21,841 nucleotides of DNA from Zancudomyces culisetae (lineage: Eukaryota; Kickxellomycota; Harpellomycetes; Harpellales; Legeriomycetaceae), in assembly GCA_001969505.1 (NCBI GenBank), contig LSSK01000210.1, positions 8,079-29,919 of the forward strand, given 5' to 3'. This document shows, one piece after another, positions 1-8,779 of the stretch. Position 1 is the first letter of the stretch, and the number at the start of each line of letters is the position of its first letter. Below the pieces are notes generated by a model that ran no database searches, was not told where the DNA came from, and saw only the letters and a list, made by a program, of their open reading frames with translations. The position numbers and the translations under genes are program-made.

Positions 1-689
1 CTTATTAGCTTTATTTTGCCATTGTAAACGCCAAGCAGATAATATAACCCTCCCCATCAATTACATATATAATTAGTCGACAAACAGCAACATGTGATTA
101 TCACATCGCAGTTGGATTCAGAAAAGCCAAGTTAAAACGAGCTATATTCTATGATAGGTACGTTTATTTTTCTTGTGCTCACAAGATATATTTACTGATG
201 ATTATATTCAAATCGAAAAATAGCACTACAACAGTACTGAATCCCGAGAAAAAAAAACATAAGGCCTAACAGCTCGAACAAGCTAATCGCTGGACACTTC
301 AGTATGGCTCGCCATGTGTAATCAATCTCATATTTACACGACCATATTTTTCTCAAGCCTCGTTTCGTCAATAAATATATGTTTCCAATGGTCTGGCGGG
401 CTATTAAACCTCAAAAAAGCGAATCAAACAACTAGACGGATTTTTAAACGTGCGCAATATCTAGTGGTGTTCAGCTAAAACATAATGAAACTTAGTTAAA
501 AAAAACAAACTCATGCTGAGTGTAAATCATAATTCTTACTCAAACATAGCCTAATGTCAAGAAAAGGATGCGTTTTATATGCTGTTTCTCGCTCATTCCC
601 ACCTGTTTATGTTACCCCTTTTATACAAATAGCTACAAATTTATCTTTTTTCGCAGGAAGGAATCCAGTAGAATCAAAAAACTTAGTGC
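1..689. other. Non-coding stretch downstream of TDP1
   Basis: AT-rich sequence with short A and T runs and no open frame that looks like a protein. The plus-strand frame starting near 568 runs antisense over the TDP1 C-terminus and is a shadow. I see no tRNA-like B box, repeat array or recognisable element. It probably contains the TDP1 3' untranslated region and terminator. It may also hold the flank of a gene outside the window. Confidence 0.5.
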
Positions 690-2003
690 TCATGTTGTCC
701 ATGGAACATCGGCTGTGGAGTATGGCTTGAAATCTAATTCAAACGGTAATGGTATTTCTGATAACGCTTCAAACTTAACAAAGTCCTCGGCTAAATATGG
801 CTTGTTCTCGATATATGTTACAGGCAACAGCGCGCCAATTTCTGTATTTCCAATTTCAAACTGACTCAGACTACCACGAGTTGATTTGCCCCATGCAGCC
901 TTAGACATATTGTGGCTGCCCAAATACAACCACCCCTTGTTCTGGCCCTTAAATCGACAAAAAAGCAACTTGCAGTGTGAAAGCGCACCTTTACTAGTAG
1001 CCTTGTAGCTGTATAGGATTTTTTTGGGAAAGTTTCTATTTAAATACGCATGTTTACTAAAAAACAATGAACACACACTTTCTTCTCCAAGCAAAGAGTC
1101 TGAAACCATATTTGTGGTTGGGTATAAGATTTTGAAAGCAAACCCGGAAAACAATTTGCTACACAGTTCCATGTACCATTCGTTGTCAATGAAGCCTACC
1201 GAAGAGCAGTGCGTGAACGCGTATTCAACCTCCCCACTAAAGTTTTTTTCACTCAAGGCCTTTGACAAACCTAAATAACCATACTTGGCTTCATTTATTG
1301 GAAATTTTCCGGGAATAGAAGCTAAAGCACGATATTTTGCTGTACTGAAATCAATCTTTTCAATTGCCTCAAGCACCTGTTCTGGGACTTTTATCGCCTC
1401 GAAAAACTGAATGATATCGCATCCAAATTCACTGACATCCTTTTTCTCCGTTTTTTCAGTTAAAAGAGGAAAATCTTGAACAAACAATATATTTTGCATA
1501 ACTTCCCAGTCAAGCGCTATCAAGTTTGCAGAACTAATAACTATTCTTACAAACGTTTCAAACCACAGCACCATGATCTTGGGATGAAAAATACCAAACC
1601 GACTTTTGGTTTGTGGGGGCGCAACTATTACTGTGTTTTCATCGAGCCTTTTGACTTCGACCTTGTAATCCTTGTCTTTTTCGAAATTTATCACAAGACA
1701 TAAGTTGACATTATTTCCGAGTTTTCCTCTGAGCCACTCGTAGTCTAAAACAAATGTTGTCATTACCGCTTTCTTGATTTTTTCGCTTCCATGTCCGACA
1801 ACAAGCTCCTCAAAGCTTACGCTGTTTTCTAGTGCTGTAAATGGTCCAAGCTTCACCAAAAAGACTCTGCCCTTGGAATATGACAGCCTTTTCCTACTCG
1901 TATCTTTTATCCGCTGATTATCTTGCCCGCACAAGTTTTGGCGTTTTTGACTGCCTTCTTCATCCGAATCTATAATAGTGATTATTTCCCGTTTTCTTGA
2001 CAT
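690..2003 (-). CDS. TDP1: Tyrosyl-DNA phosphodiesterase 1
   Basis: Hydrolyses the 3'-phosphotyrosyl bond left when topoisomerase I is trapped on DNA and so cleans DNA ends in the nucleus. The 437-residue protein carries the two HxK half-sites of the phospholipase-D-like fold: HPKIMVLWF with H140 and K142, and SHCKLLF with H343 and K345. The Asn-containing motif LGSHNMSKAAWG (N365) follows the second. SSANLIALDW (157-166) matches the conserved strand after the first HxK. The C-terminus, LPFELDF then DVPW, fits the family's usual end, so the gene looks complete and intronless. It lacks most of the roughly 150-residue disordered N-terminal region of human TDP1, keeping only a short charged leader with SDEEGS. 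The start at 2003 is the first ATG and places this leader directly ahead of the catalytic fold. It is divergent from the EED-like gene. The family call is secure. Confidence 0.93.
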   Translation of the reverse strand: MSRKREIITIIDSDEEGSQKRQNLCGQDNQRIKDTSRKRLSYSKGRVFLVKLGPFTALENSVSFEELVVGHGSEKIKKAVMTTFVLDYEWLRGKLGNNVNLCLVINFEKDKDYKVEVKRLDENTVIVAPPQTKSRFGIFHPKIMVLWFETFVRIVISSANLIALDWEVMQNILFVQDFPLLTEKTEKKDVSEFGCDIIQFFEAIKVPEQVLEAIEKIDFSTAKYRALASIPGKFPINEAKYGYLGLSKALSEKNFSGEVEYAFTHCSSVGFIDNEWYMELCSKLFSGFAFKILYPTTNMVSDSLLGEESVCSLFFSKHAYLNRNFPKKILYSYKATSKGALSHCKLLFCRFKGQNKGWLYLGSHNMSKAAWGKSTRGSLSQFEIGNTEIGALLPVTYIENKPYLAEDFVKFEALSEIPLPFELDFKPYSTADVPWTT

Positions 2004-2625
2004 GTGTCTCTTCTGAGCTTTGTTTTCTTTATCTTTTATTGCAGTTTTCTCGAGTTTTTTTTTTGCTGATTCTCATGAATATTTCATCTATCCTGTATGT
2101 TAACTATTCAACCAAAAGAATAAATTAAAGTACACCCTTTTTTATCCTAGATATATACATCAATGTATGAATTACAACAATTGGAATATGTGCGCGTTTT
2201 TTTATATGTACATTCGTTATAATTTCTTTTTGCTATATTGAAGTATCTCACGAGTTTTTGATCAATATTGTATTACAATTTGTGCAGCTTCTACAACGCA
2301 TTGGTTCCTTTTTCATCATAATCTCAAAACCCTTGCCTTTCCCCCAAATGTTAGATTTTGCAATCTAAAATGCAACCCCGTCGAATCAGTATAGAGGAAC
2401 GAAAGAATAAACCATTGCATCTTATTTGCCCTCTCTATTTACATTCATAAATTTTGGTTTGCAATCAAAAGAAAATTTTGTTTTTGACTTGTACCACAAC
2501 CTGACAGATGATACTTTTATTATACTGAAACAAAAGATAATCTATGATTGTGTATTACTCGACATAAATTACGACTGAAAAGGAAACCCATTTAACTTTT
2601 GGTTTTGGTGATACTGTAATGCATC
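2004..2625. promoter_or_regulatory. Divergent promoter region between TDP1 and the EED-like gene
   Basis: A 622-bp spacer between two genes reading away from each other, so both 5' ends must be controlled from here. It is AT-rich with T runs near 2051-2060 and 2146-2150. I could not pick out a convincing TATA box or known operator. No open frame of note lies inside. The promoter role is inferred from gene orientation only. Confidence 0.5.
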
Positions 2626-4372
2626 ATGGCTTTTCACAACGATAACATACAACACGAACAGTCCTCTACAAAAAAAATACGCCTAGACCCTGAGGTTGCT
2701 AGGGATGAAAACAAAATTCCTACAGAACATTCTACTCCAGTAGTTGCAGCCCAAGAGCAGACAGTGGGGCCCATTCAATCAGAAGAAAAACGTGTAAAAG
2801 ATAAAGCTGTTTTGGAGTGCGTAAACGAAAATATATTTGAACACATGTTTTTGAGAAGAATTGTGAGAGAGAATCACGGTGTTTCTATTCTTAAGACACA
2901 GTTTAATTTCGTTAAGCTCTCAAAAGCGTGTGCGGAAACATCTAACAATGTACAAGCTCTTGGCGAGTCACCAGATATGGCGGAGGTGATAGAAAGTGAA
3001 AGTGATCCTACTTGCGAAATGGATTCTGATAGTGCCATGGATACTGATATCGATGTGAAGGCTAAAGATGAAAGCAGGGTGGTAGAGCTGGATGCTGATG
3101 AACGGTACAGACATACGGCTGTGAAAAAAGATCCACAGGATACTAGCAACATACTAATAACACTCTCCTCTACACAAGCTAACATTTATGACAATGAACA
3201 CTGTGGCGATCATTTGGATATAATGTCCAACTATCAGGTAGATTCTGGATTGGAAATTGTATGTGGTGGCTGGGTTTCTACAAGAAATGATGCAGTATTT
3301 GCTGTAGGTTTAGCTAATGGTCAGATCAGAATTGTAAGCTTGGCGTGGTCAAAAGAACTGAGCATAATCCAGGCGCACGAAGGTATAATATTGGTTATCA
3401 ACTGACTACATGTTTTTCTTTGCGTTTATTATATTTTAAAATTACCTATGTACACTAAATAACTATCTTTGTTTACATTCTAACCTAGGACGTATATCTG
3501 ATTTAATACAACATCCGACGATTGATGGCATAATCCTGACAATTTCTGAAGACAAAACTATGAAACTTTGGAGTGTTCATAATGAAAGTTACATTTCCTG
3601 TTATAAATATTGCGCCACTGCTGTGTGCTTTACTGAAGATGGAAGAAGTATTGTGACCGGTTCGAAAAGCGGTGAGATTTGTACGTGGCCTGTTATTGAA
3701 CCTGAAGTTCTAGCTGGAATTTCTAAAAACAAAAATATCTTTGAACCTGTATTATTTGAGGCAGATTCATGTACAAAAATCGTGCCCGGGAAAAAGCTCT
3801 ACAATTCACTTATTGGTTGTATCGCATGTTATAAAAACTATATCATTTTCAGGAATATTGGTGGGCGAATAGAGGTATATGATAATTTAACAAGCAAGGT
3901 ACGTCAACTATTTTTAAAATGCTTTTTTTCTTTTCCACTTATTTTTTATCTCTTTCAAAACTACGTTCTGCTTTATACACTGTTTTGAAAGGGGGTGTAT
4001 ACATTTGCATGCGTATGTATTTACCAAACTCACAAAAGTTAAACCAATTAATTTTATACCTGGTTATTATAGATTATAGGGTCTTTCAATGTACCTAACA
4101 ATGAAGAAAACTCTTGTAACTTTGATGTATCATCGGATGGTAACTACATTTGCACGGGGAATGCAAGTGGCGCAATTTTTATCTTCAATGTCAACACGGG
4201 TAAAGTTATTAACAAGCTGCACCATAAGCGCTCCGTGAGGCCCATCACATGCTGCACATTTAGTAAAGACTCTAAAAGTATAATATATGGAAGTGATAGC
4301 TCTCTTCTGTGGAGATACGACTATATTGATGCCAAACGACGTATGAAATGGGAAAGCTTCATCAAAGCCTAG
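2626..4372 (+). CDS. EED: EED-like WD40 protein (Polycomb repressive complex 2 subunit), three exons
   Basis: Join 2626..3382, 3489..3898, 4073..4372 gives 488 residues in one frame. Intron 1 (106 nt) has GTATAA and a CTAAC just before TAG. Intron 2 (174 nt) has GTACGT and TAG. EED is the WD40 propeller that holds together and stimulates the histone H3K27 methyltransferase complex. Similarity runs along the whole propeller: TQFNF (91-95) fits the first blade, AVFAVGLANGQIRIVSL the next, and HEGRISDLIQHP then ISEDKTMKLW the following one. The last blade, HHKRSVRPITCCTFSKDSKS then LLWRYDYI, mirrors EED's characteristic HHK...WRWDR ending. An acidic, low-complexity insert (about 100-172) interrupts blade 1. 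The N-terminal 60 residues are disordered. Homology was judged by eye from recalled EED sequence. A different WD40 family is possible but less likely given the match order. Confidence 0.75.
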
Positions 4373-4749
4373 GATCTTTACACACACACATTCACACAAT
4401 ATATATATAAATATATTTGTTTGTTTTTTCCAGCAATCACAAGGAAAGTTAATCTTTTTATTTGCATTTGCTACCAATGTTACTGTATACCGAAATAAAT
4501 GAAATTAAGGCCACTTTTAGCACCAAAAGCTACAAGTTCTCATTCTCAAACCTGCTAATTTTCCAACAACACTAATTTTTTATTTGTGCAAAATTGGCGT
4601 TCATTTGAAGGTTGATAGGGGAGGAGAGGGATATATAATTTCAATCTCAATATTCAATTTTGGAAAAAAATAATCGCTATTAACAGTTTTAGCTTAATTC
4701 GTTCTTAAAAAAAAGCATCGTTGACAGATAGAGCCAGTGAATCAAAAAG
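4373..4749. other. Spacer between EED-like gene and mitochondrial IF-3 gene
   Basis: A 377-bp tandem spacer. It begins with a CA-rich then TA-rich simple repeat (about 4380-4416) in the presumed EED 3' untranslated region. An AATAAA-type element near 4493 could serve polyadenylation. The rest should contain the promoter of the downstream gene, including a purine-rich stretch (about 4617-4632) and A runs. The minus-strand frame over 4130-4477 is an antisense shadow of the last EED exon. Confidence 0.45.
4380..4416. repeat. CA/TA simple repeat
   Basis: Imperfect CACACA then TATATA tract directly after the EED-like stop codon. It looks like an ordinary microsatellite in a 3' untranslated region. 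Confidence 0.7.
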
Positions 4750-5478
4750 ATGACATCAAGAGCATATTCCAAAAGAGTTATCAACGCTTTTTGGTTGAGT
4801 ACGGTGTTTTCCAAACATCTGACTCTATGCACCTACCGAGGATTGAGTACGGCGTTAGGCACAACTAGTGTATACAGAAATTTGAAACACACCCCCAAAA
4901 AAAACATAACTTTTTCGAGCCTAGATCTCGCTCGCGGATTTAAGACATACAATGCGCAACCTGTGAACTTAAAAAATGAAGAGATAACATCTCCTGAAGT
5001 TAGGGTAATTGGCGAGACAGGTGAGAATCTGGGAATTCTTCACACCAAAAAAGTTCTATTATCATTGGACAAGACGAAATCAATGCTTGTGCTTGTTGAT
5101 GAAGGCACAAATCCACCTACTTGTAGAATCTTTAGTAAAGAACAGCTTAAAGAGAAAGAAAAAATAGCCAAAGCTACAGCAAAAGTGAAAACCAAAACCA
5201 AAACCAAAATGATTGAAATGAAATCAAATATAGGACAGCATGATTTAGAGCTGAAATTAAAAAAAATAATTGAAATTTTGTCAGATGGCCATCGTGTCGA
5301 CTTACGAATTTCGATTAGGAAAAAGGTTAATGGTAAAGAGGTACCTGACAACAGCAGTGCATACATGGATAGGATAATTAACTCTACAGAAACTATATGC
5401 TCGATCGTCAAACAACCCACTCTAGAAGGTAGCATGTATTCAGCCCTGCTACAAGGAAAGGCTAAGAAAACACCTTAG
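4750..5478 (+). CDS. MTIF3: Mitochondrial translation initiation factor IF-3
   Basis: Binds the small mitochondrial ribosomal subunit, keeps it free of the large subunit and helps select the start codon. The 242-residue protein starts with a basic, Ser/Thr-rich leader of about 65-75 residues, as expected for matrix import. The IF-3 N-terminal domain covers about 80-130: EVRVIGETGENLGIL, then the signature-like PPTCRIFSKEQL. A lysine/threonine-rich linker (136-153, with KTKTKTK) leads to the C-terminal domain, where MIEMKSNIGQHDLELKLKKI followed by LSDGHRVDLRISIR matches the ribosome-binding fold (compare bacterial KEIKFRP...D...K...FL..G). The first in-frame ATG is used. No intron is needed. 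It lies tandem behind the EED-like gene and converges on the transporter gene. Related to yeast Aim23 and human MTIF3. Confidence is high for the family. Confidence 0.88.
   Translation: MTSRAYSKRVINAFWLSTVFSKHLTLCTYRGLSTALGTTSVYRNLKHTPKKNITFSSLDLARGFKTYNAQPVNLKNEEITSPEVRVIGETGENLGILHTKKVLLSLDKTKSMLVLVDEGTNPPTCRIFSKEQLKEKEKIAKATAKVKTKTKTKMIEMKSNIGQHDLELKLKKIIEILSDGHRVDLRISIRKKVNGKEVPDNSSAYMDRIINSTETICSIVKQPTLEGSMYSALLQGKAKKTP
5187..5209 (+). repeat. ACCAAA hexanucleotide repeat inside IF-3
   Basis: About four copies of an AAAACC-type unit, in frame, encode alternating Lys-Thr in the linker between the two IF-3 domains. A length change by whole units would only alter linker length. Confidence 0.7.
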
Positions 5479-5821
5479 GCGGCATTTTGCGTATTTATTT
5501 TGGCTAGTATTTTTACCCTGGTCTATATACATTGCATATATAGTCTCATTTTAAGCACAATTGATAAGCAATTCTATTAAATTTTATTTTATTTTTCTGG
5601 TTGAGAAGGTATATTTAATAACACGATTATGAAATTCTAGTAAGTTTTTGCATATATCATGGTTGTATATGTGTAGGTAAATTTATAATTAAAAATAGTA
5701 CTGCAAAGTTTATATACTAATGCAAACCAAGAAAAAAAGCACGTTAGACAATAGGTGCTGATACATGCTGGTGTAACAAAAAAAAAAGGAAGGAAGGCTG
5801 CTAATTCTTTCGTATTGAGTT
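5479..5821. terminator. Convergent spacer between IF-3 and Sly41-like genes
   Basis: A 343-bp spacer receiving transcription from both sides. It is very AT-rich with T-rich and A-rich runs suited to 3' end formation on each strand (for example TTTTATTTTATTTTT near 5582-5596 and an A run at 5779-5788). No gene is visible. The terminator role is inferred from orientation only. Confidence 0.4.
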
Positions 5822-6853
5822 CTAATGTCCCTTTTGCGATTGAGATTTCTTGTCAAACGTAAACTCACCCTTAGGCATCTTTGCACGACTATACATAAAC
5901 AAACCAACAAAGAAGATGGTGACACCAATGGATTGTTGTAGTGTCAGATTCTGCCTAAACCACACAAAGCCTGCAGTGATAACAAATATTCTTTTGAAAA
6001 GCGATGTGATGGAGAATGTTACTGGTGATGTGGAGTTAAGCAGCGTGGTTGCTAAAAAGACTTGTGTTGTGTGGGTAATCCCATTTAATAAACAAAACAA
6101 TCCAAATCCGATTTTAGATATATCATTCACTAACAAAGCGCTTTTGGATGAATTGGAGAAAAATTCGTAACCCTCCAGATAAAACCAAACTGGTGCCATC
6201 AAACAAAGCGAGATAATTGATGTAAGGTATAGCAGCCGTAGTTTACTATTAGATTGCTTATTTTTGCTCTCGAATACATTTTCTTTGGTTTTTTCCAATG
6301 CATATTTGTTGATTATAGTTCCAAATGTATAAGTTAATGAAGCTGCAAGTGCCATGAAAAATCCTCGTGAAGATAAGCCTTGAGCCTTAAAAGAGGTTAG
6401 CCCTACACCTGTTACAAGTGGGATCAAGGAGATGTATATGCTTTTTGAGTATTTTGTTTCAAATAGAATTCTGCATGTTATAACGGTGAAGAGAGGCGTT
6501 ACACCCTTTATTGTGTGAACCAAGCTTATTGGTGCATTTGCCACAGCGTATGTTGTTACTACATGACCAACAACTTGGTTTACTGACACATAAAAGACTT
6601 TTTTGATTTGATTGATATTGATACTGGTATCCAGCCTTTCGGGGAAGATAAGTCCATATATTTTCAACAATGTAGCTACAAAGAAGAAATGTATATAGGT
6701 CAAGGTCACCGGATGTGGGCTTACGTTGAGAATTTCTTTCCCCGAGTTGCTAGCAATTGCCGAGCATAAGTACCAGGCCGCACATAATGTTGCAAGGTAA
6801 ACATTCGATTGGTACTTTTTGAAAATTTCGGTTTTGTTGCTCTGTTTCACCAT
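5822..6853 (-). CDS. SLY41: Sly41/SLC35E-type transporter (TPT family)
   Basis: Member of the drug/metabolite transporter superfamily, triose-phosphate translocator branch. Yeast Sly41 sits in the ER/Golgi and suppresses loss of the Rab Ypt1; its substrate is uncertain, so I do not assign one. The 343-residue protein has about ten hydrophobic segments. Key signatures are PISLVHTIKGVTPLFTVI (108-125), closely like the Sly41 motif with HTIK-PLFTV, then SFKAQGLSSRGF (154-165). The C-terminal TSPVTFSITSLFKRIFVI (275-292) holds the conserved Lys-Arg pair, and GVTIFFVGLFMYSRAK (310-325) forms the last helix. N- and C-terminal tails are short and charged, as usual for cytosolic ends. It is intronless, with the first ATG at 6853. 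It converges on IF-3. The family call is secure, orthology to Sly41 less so. Confidence 0.85.
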   Translation of the reverse strand: MVKQSNKTEIFKKYQSNVYLATLCAAWYLCSAIASNSGKEILNVSPHPVTLTYIHFFFVATLLKIYGLIFPERLDTSININQIKKVFYVSVNQVVGHVVTTYAVANAPISLVHTIKGVTPLFTVITCRILFETKYSKSIYISLIPLVTGVGLTSFKAQGLSSRGFFMALAASLTYTFGTIINKYALEKTKENVFESKNKQSNSKLRLLYLTSIISLCLMAPVWFYLEGYEFFSNSSKSALLVNDISKIGFGLFCLLNGITHTTQVFLATTLLNSTSPVTFSITSLFKRIFVITAGFVWFRQNLTLQQSIGVTIFFVGLFMYSRAKMPKGEFTFDKKSQSQKGH

Positions 6854-8779
6854 CGCTTTATTTATTTGTTCTGGAATTATATTTCTGGAAATTTTTATGA
6901 AAATAGTATATTTTAATGTAGGTATTACTATATAGCTATCTCGCTTTTTATATAGTGTTGAAAAAAGAGTTATTGATAGTTAAATAAACCACCCTGCGTT
7001 TTTATTTTGCCCTTTTATATCCATTTGGATTTGTAACAAATAGCTTAATTGATGGGGAAAATAGATTTCTAAAAAAGTTCGTCAATTACAATTAAATTTG
7101 GTAATGGTACTGTAAAAAAAGCCAGGGAATGATTTATATTTTGTATATACATACTTTCGGTGAGGGAAAGAAAGCTAGGGAAGGTAGACCAATAATTGTA
7201 TGGGAATAGGTAGGGTTTTTTATATAGGTATGATAGGAATATATGATATAATAGACTTTTGTAGTAGGAACACATCATTTTATCATCCCAGGACCTTGTA
7301 AAGGTGCAAAAAAAAATGGCTGTTGCGTTATTTCAGCAAATGTTATAAAATCATTGCAGGAGAATGATTTCATAATATCCTATCTTGGATTCGCCAACCA
7401 ATTACTTTCCAATTACAAAATACAGGTAAACTTTTTCCAGATAAATTGGTGCATGGCTGGGTCTTCTAATTACAGATTATAATACTTCAAGAGTTTCATT
7501 CACATATTTTCGTTCTGTAAGCTATGATGAACTGCCTTGATCGAATGCCTTAAGAACTCACAAAAAACTGTAAATACAGATTATATACCCCAGTGTCTTT
7601 AAAACCTGGATACAAATATATTATTAAAGGTGTGTAGATACATGATAGTATACGACAATTTGCCAGTTAATTACTTCCCACACAGAGAATGGGAAAAATA
7701 TAATGGACAAACAATACGGCATGGAGGCAAAATAATAAAAACAAAGTTCAATTTTTTACAGGATGGCGTAACTTTTGGTTTTCTTTTTTGAGTTCACCTA
7801 CATATAGCCATCCATACTATAGTTATGAGTTATTTGATACATTTCATCACTTCATTATCGGTTTAACACGTTTACATTTTTGTTTTTGTTTTTGTTTGTT
7901 CTAATGAAAACATGTGTAATCTTTTAAAGAAGAGGAGGTCAGTGGAAAGAGTTACAAATGAAAAGGAAAAGGTCGTATACTCAAAGTGTATATGTGTGAA
8001 TTTACCTTTGATTTTGCTCTTGGCTCTAGTTCTCATTACTGATAAGCACGCCAATAAGGATAAATACAAGAAACATCTAAAAAAACCCCGCTAAAAAGAG
8101 CATATCGTTGAGGTTTGTTATTATATCCATTATATTTTTAACAAAGTGGTGCGTTTTATTCTATTCCCCTAAGAGGGTTGTATTACCATGTTATATTAGT
8201 GCATACTCATGTACTAGTAAAACTGGCAAATCACTCTGCAGCACTAGGTATCCCACTTTTTATCAAGATGCTTTAGTCTCAACAGCGTTCAGAAAATATG
8301 ATAATGTTATATTTTGATTTATACTCCAGCTGTTTAACGAATTGGTGTTGGTAAAATCTTGGATAGCGATACTACCCCTTTTAGTAAACAAAACAAGTAT
8401 TTTTTTTCTCTTGATGAACCCCAACATACAACGCCCTTGAGTGATTTTTTTTTGATCAAATATGAAATGGAGTATTGAAGCACGTTGGTATAAATATTAT
8501 ATAAATGTATTTACTTTTCTTTTATGGATCAGGTTGATTTGGAACATCTATAAAAAAAAAAGTAAACAAGTTTGGCCAATGAATACTTGTTTTTGTGTGT
8601 GTGTTTTTTTAAATGAAAATATACAAAAGTAAAAAGCCAGTAAACATTAAACAAAAATCATGGGTAGATAAAACCAAATCTATTTGCACTTAACTTTGAC
8701 CCAAAAGTTGGTTCTATATTTTGTATGATATATTATTAGGGGTTAGCGATAGATATAGAAATAGAGAAGAAAAAAATAT
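6854..8779. other. Long divergent spacer between Sly41-like and TIMELESS genes
   Basis: About 1.9 kb with no protein I can support. The open frames here are 60-78 codons, hydrophobic or lysine-rich, and match nothing I know. I found no tRNA B box on either strand. It contains a TTTTTG repeat (7877-7900), a GT-rich stretch near 8590-8608 and many T and A runs. Promoters for the two divergent neighbours should lie at its ends. A non-coding RNA gene cannot be excluded by eye. Confidence 0.45.
7877..7900. repeat. TTTTTG simple repeat
   Basis: About four units of TTTTTG in intergenic DNA. It looks like a microsatellite with no sign of function. Confidence 0.65.

Noticed and set aside
2874-3185. 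Minus-strand 103-codon Ser/Leu-rich ORF
   Set aside because: Antisense of the acidic insert of the EED-like gene. Its composition is the direct complement of the Asp/Glu codons.
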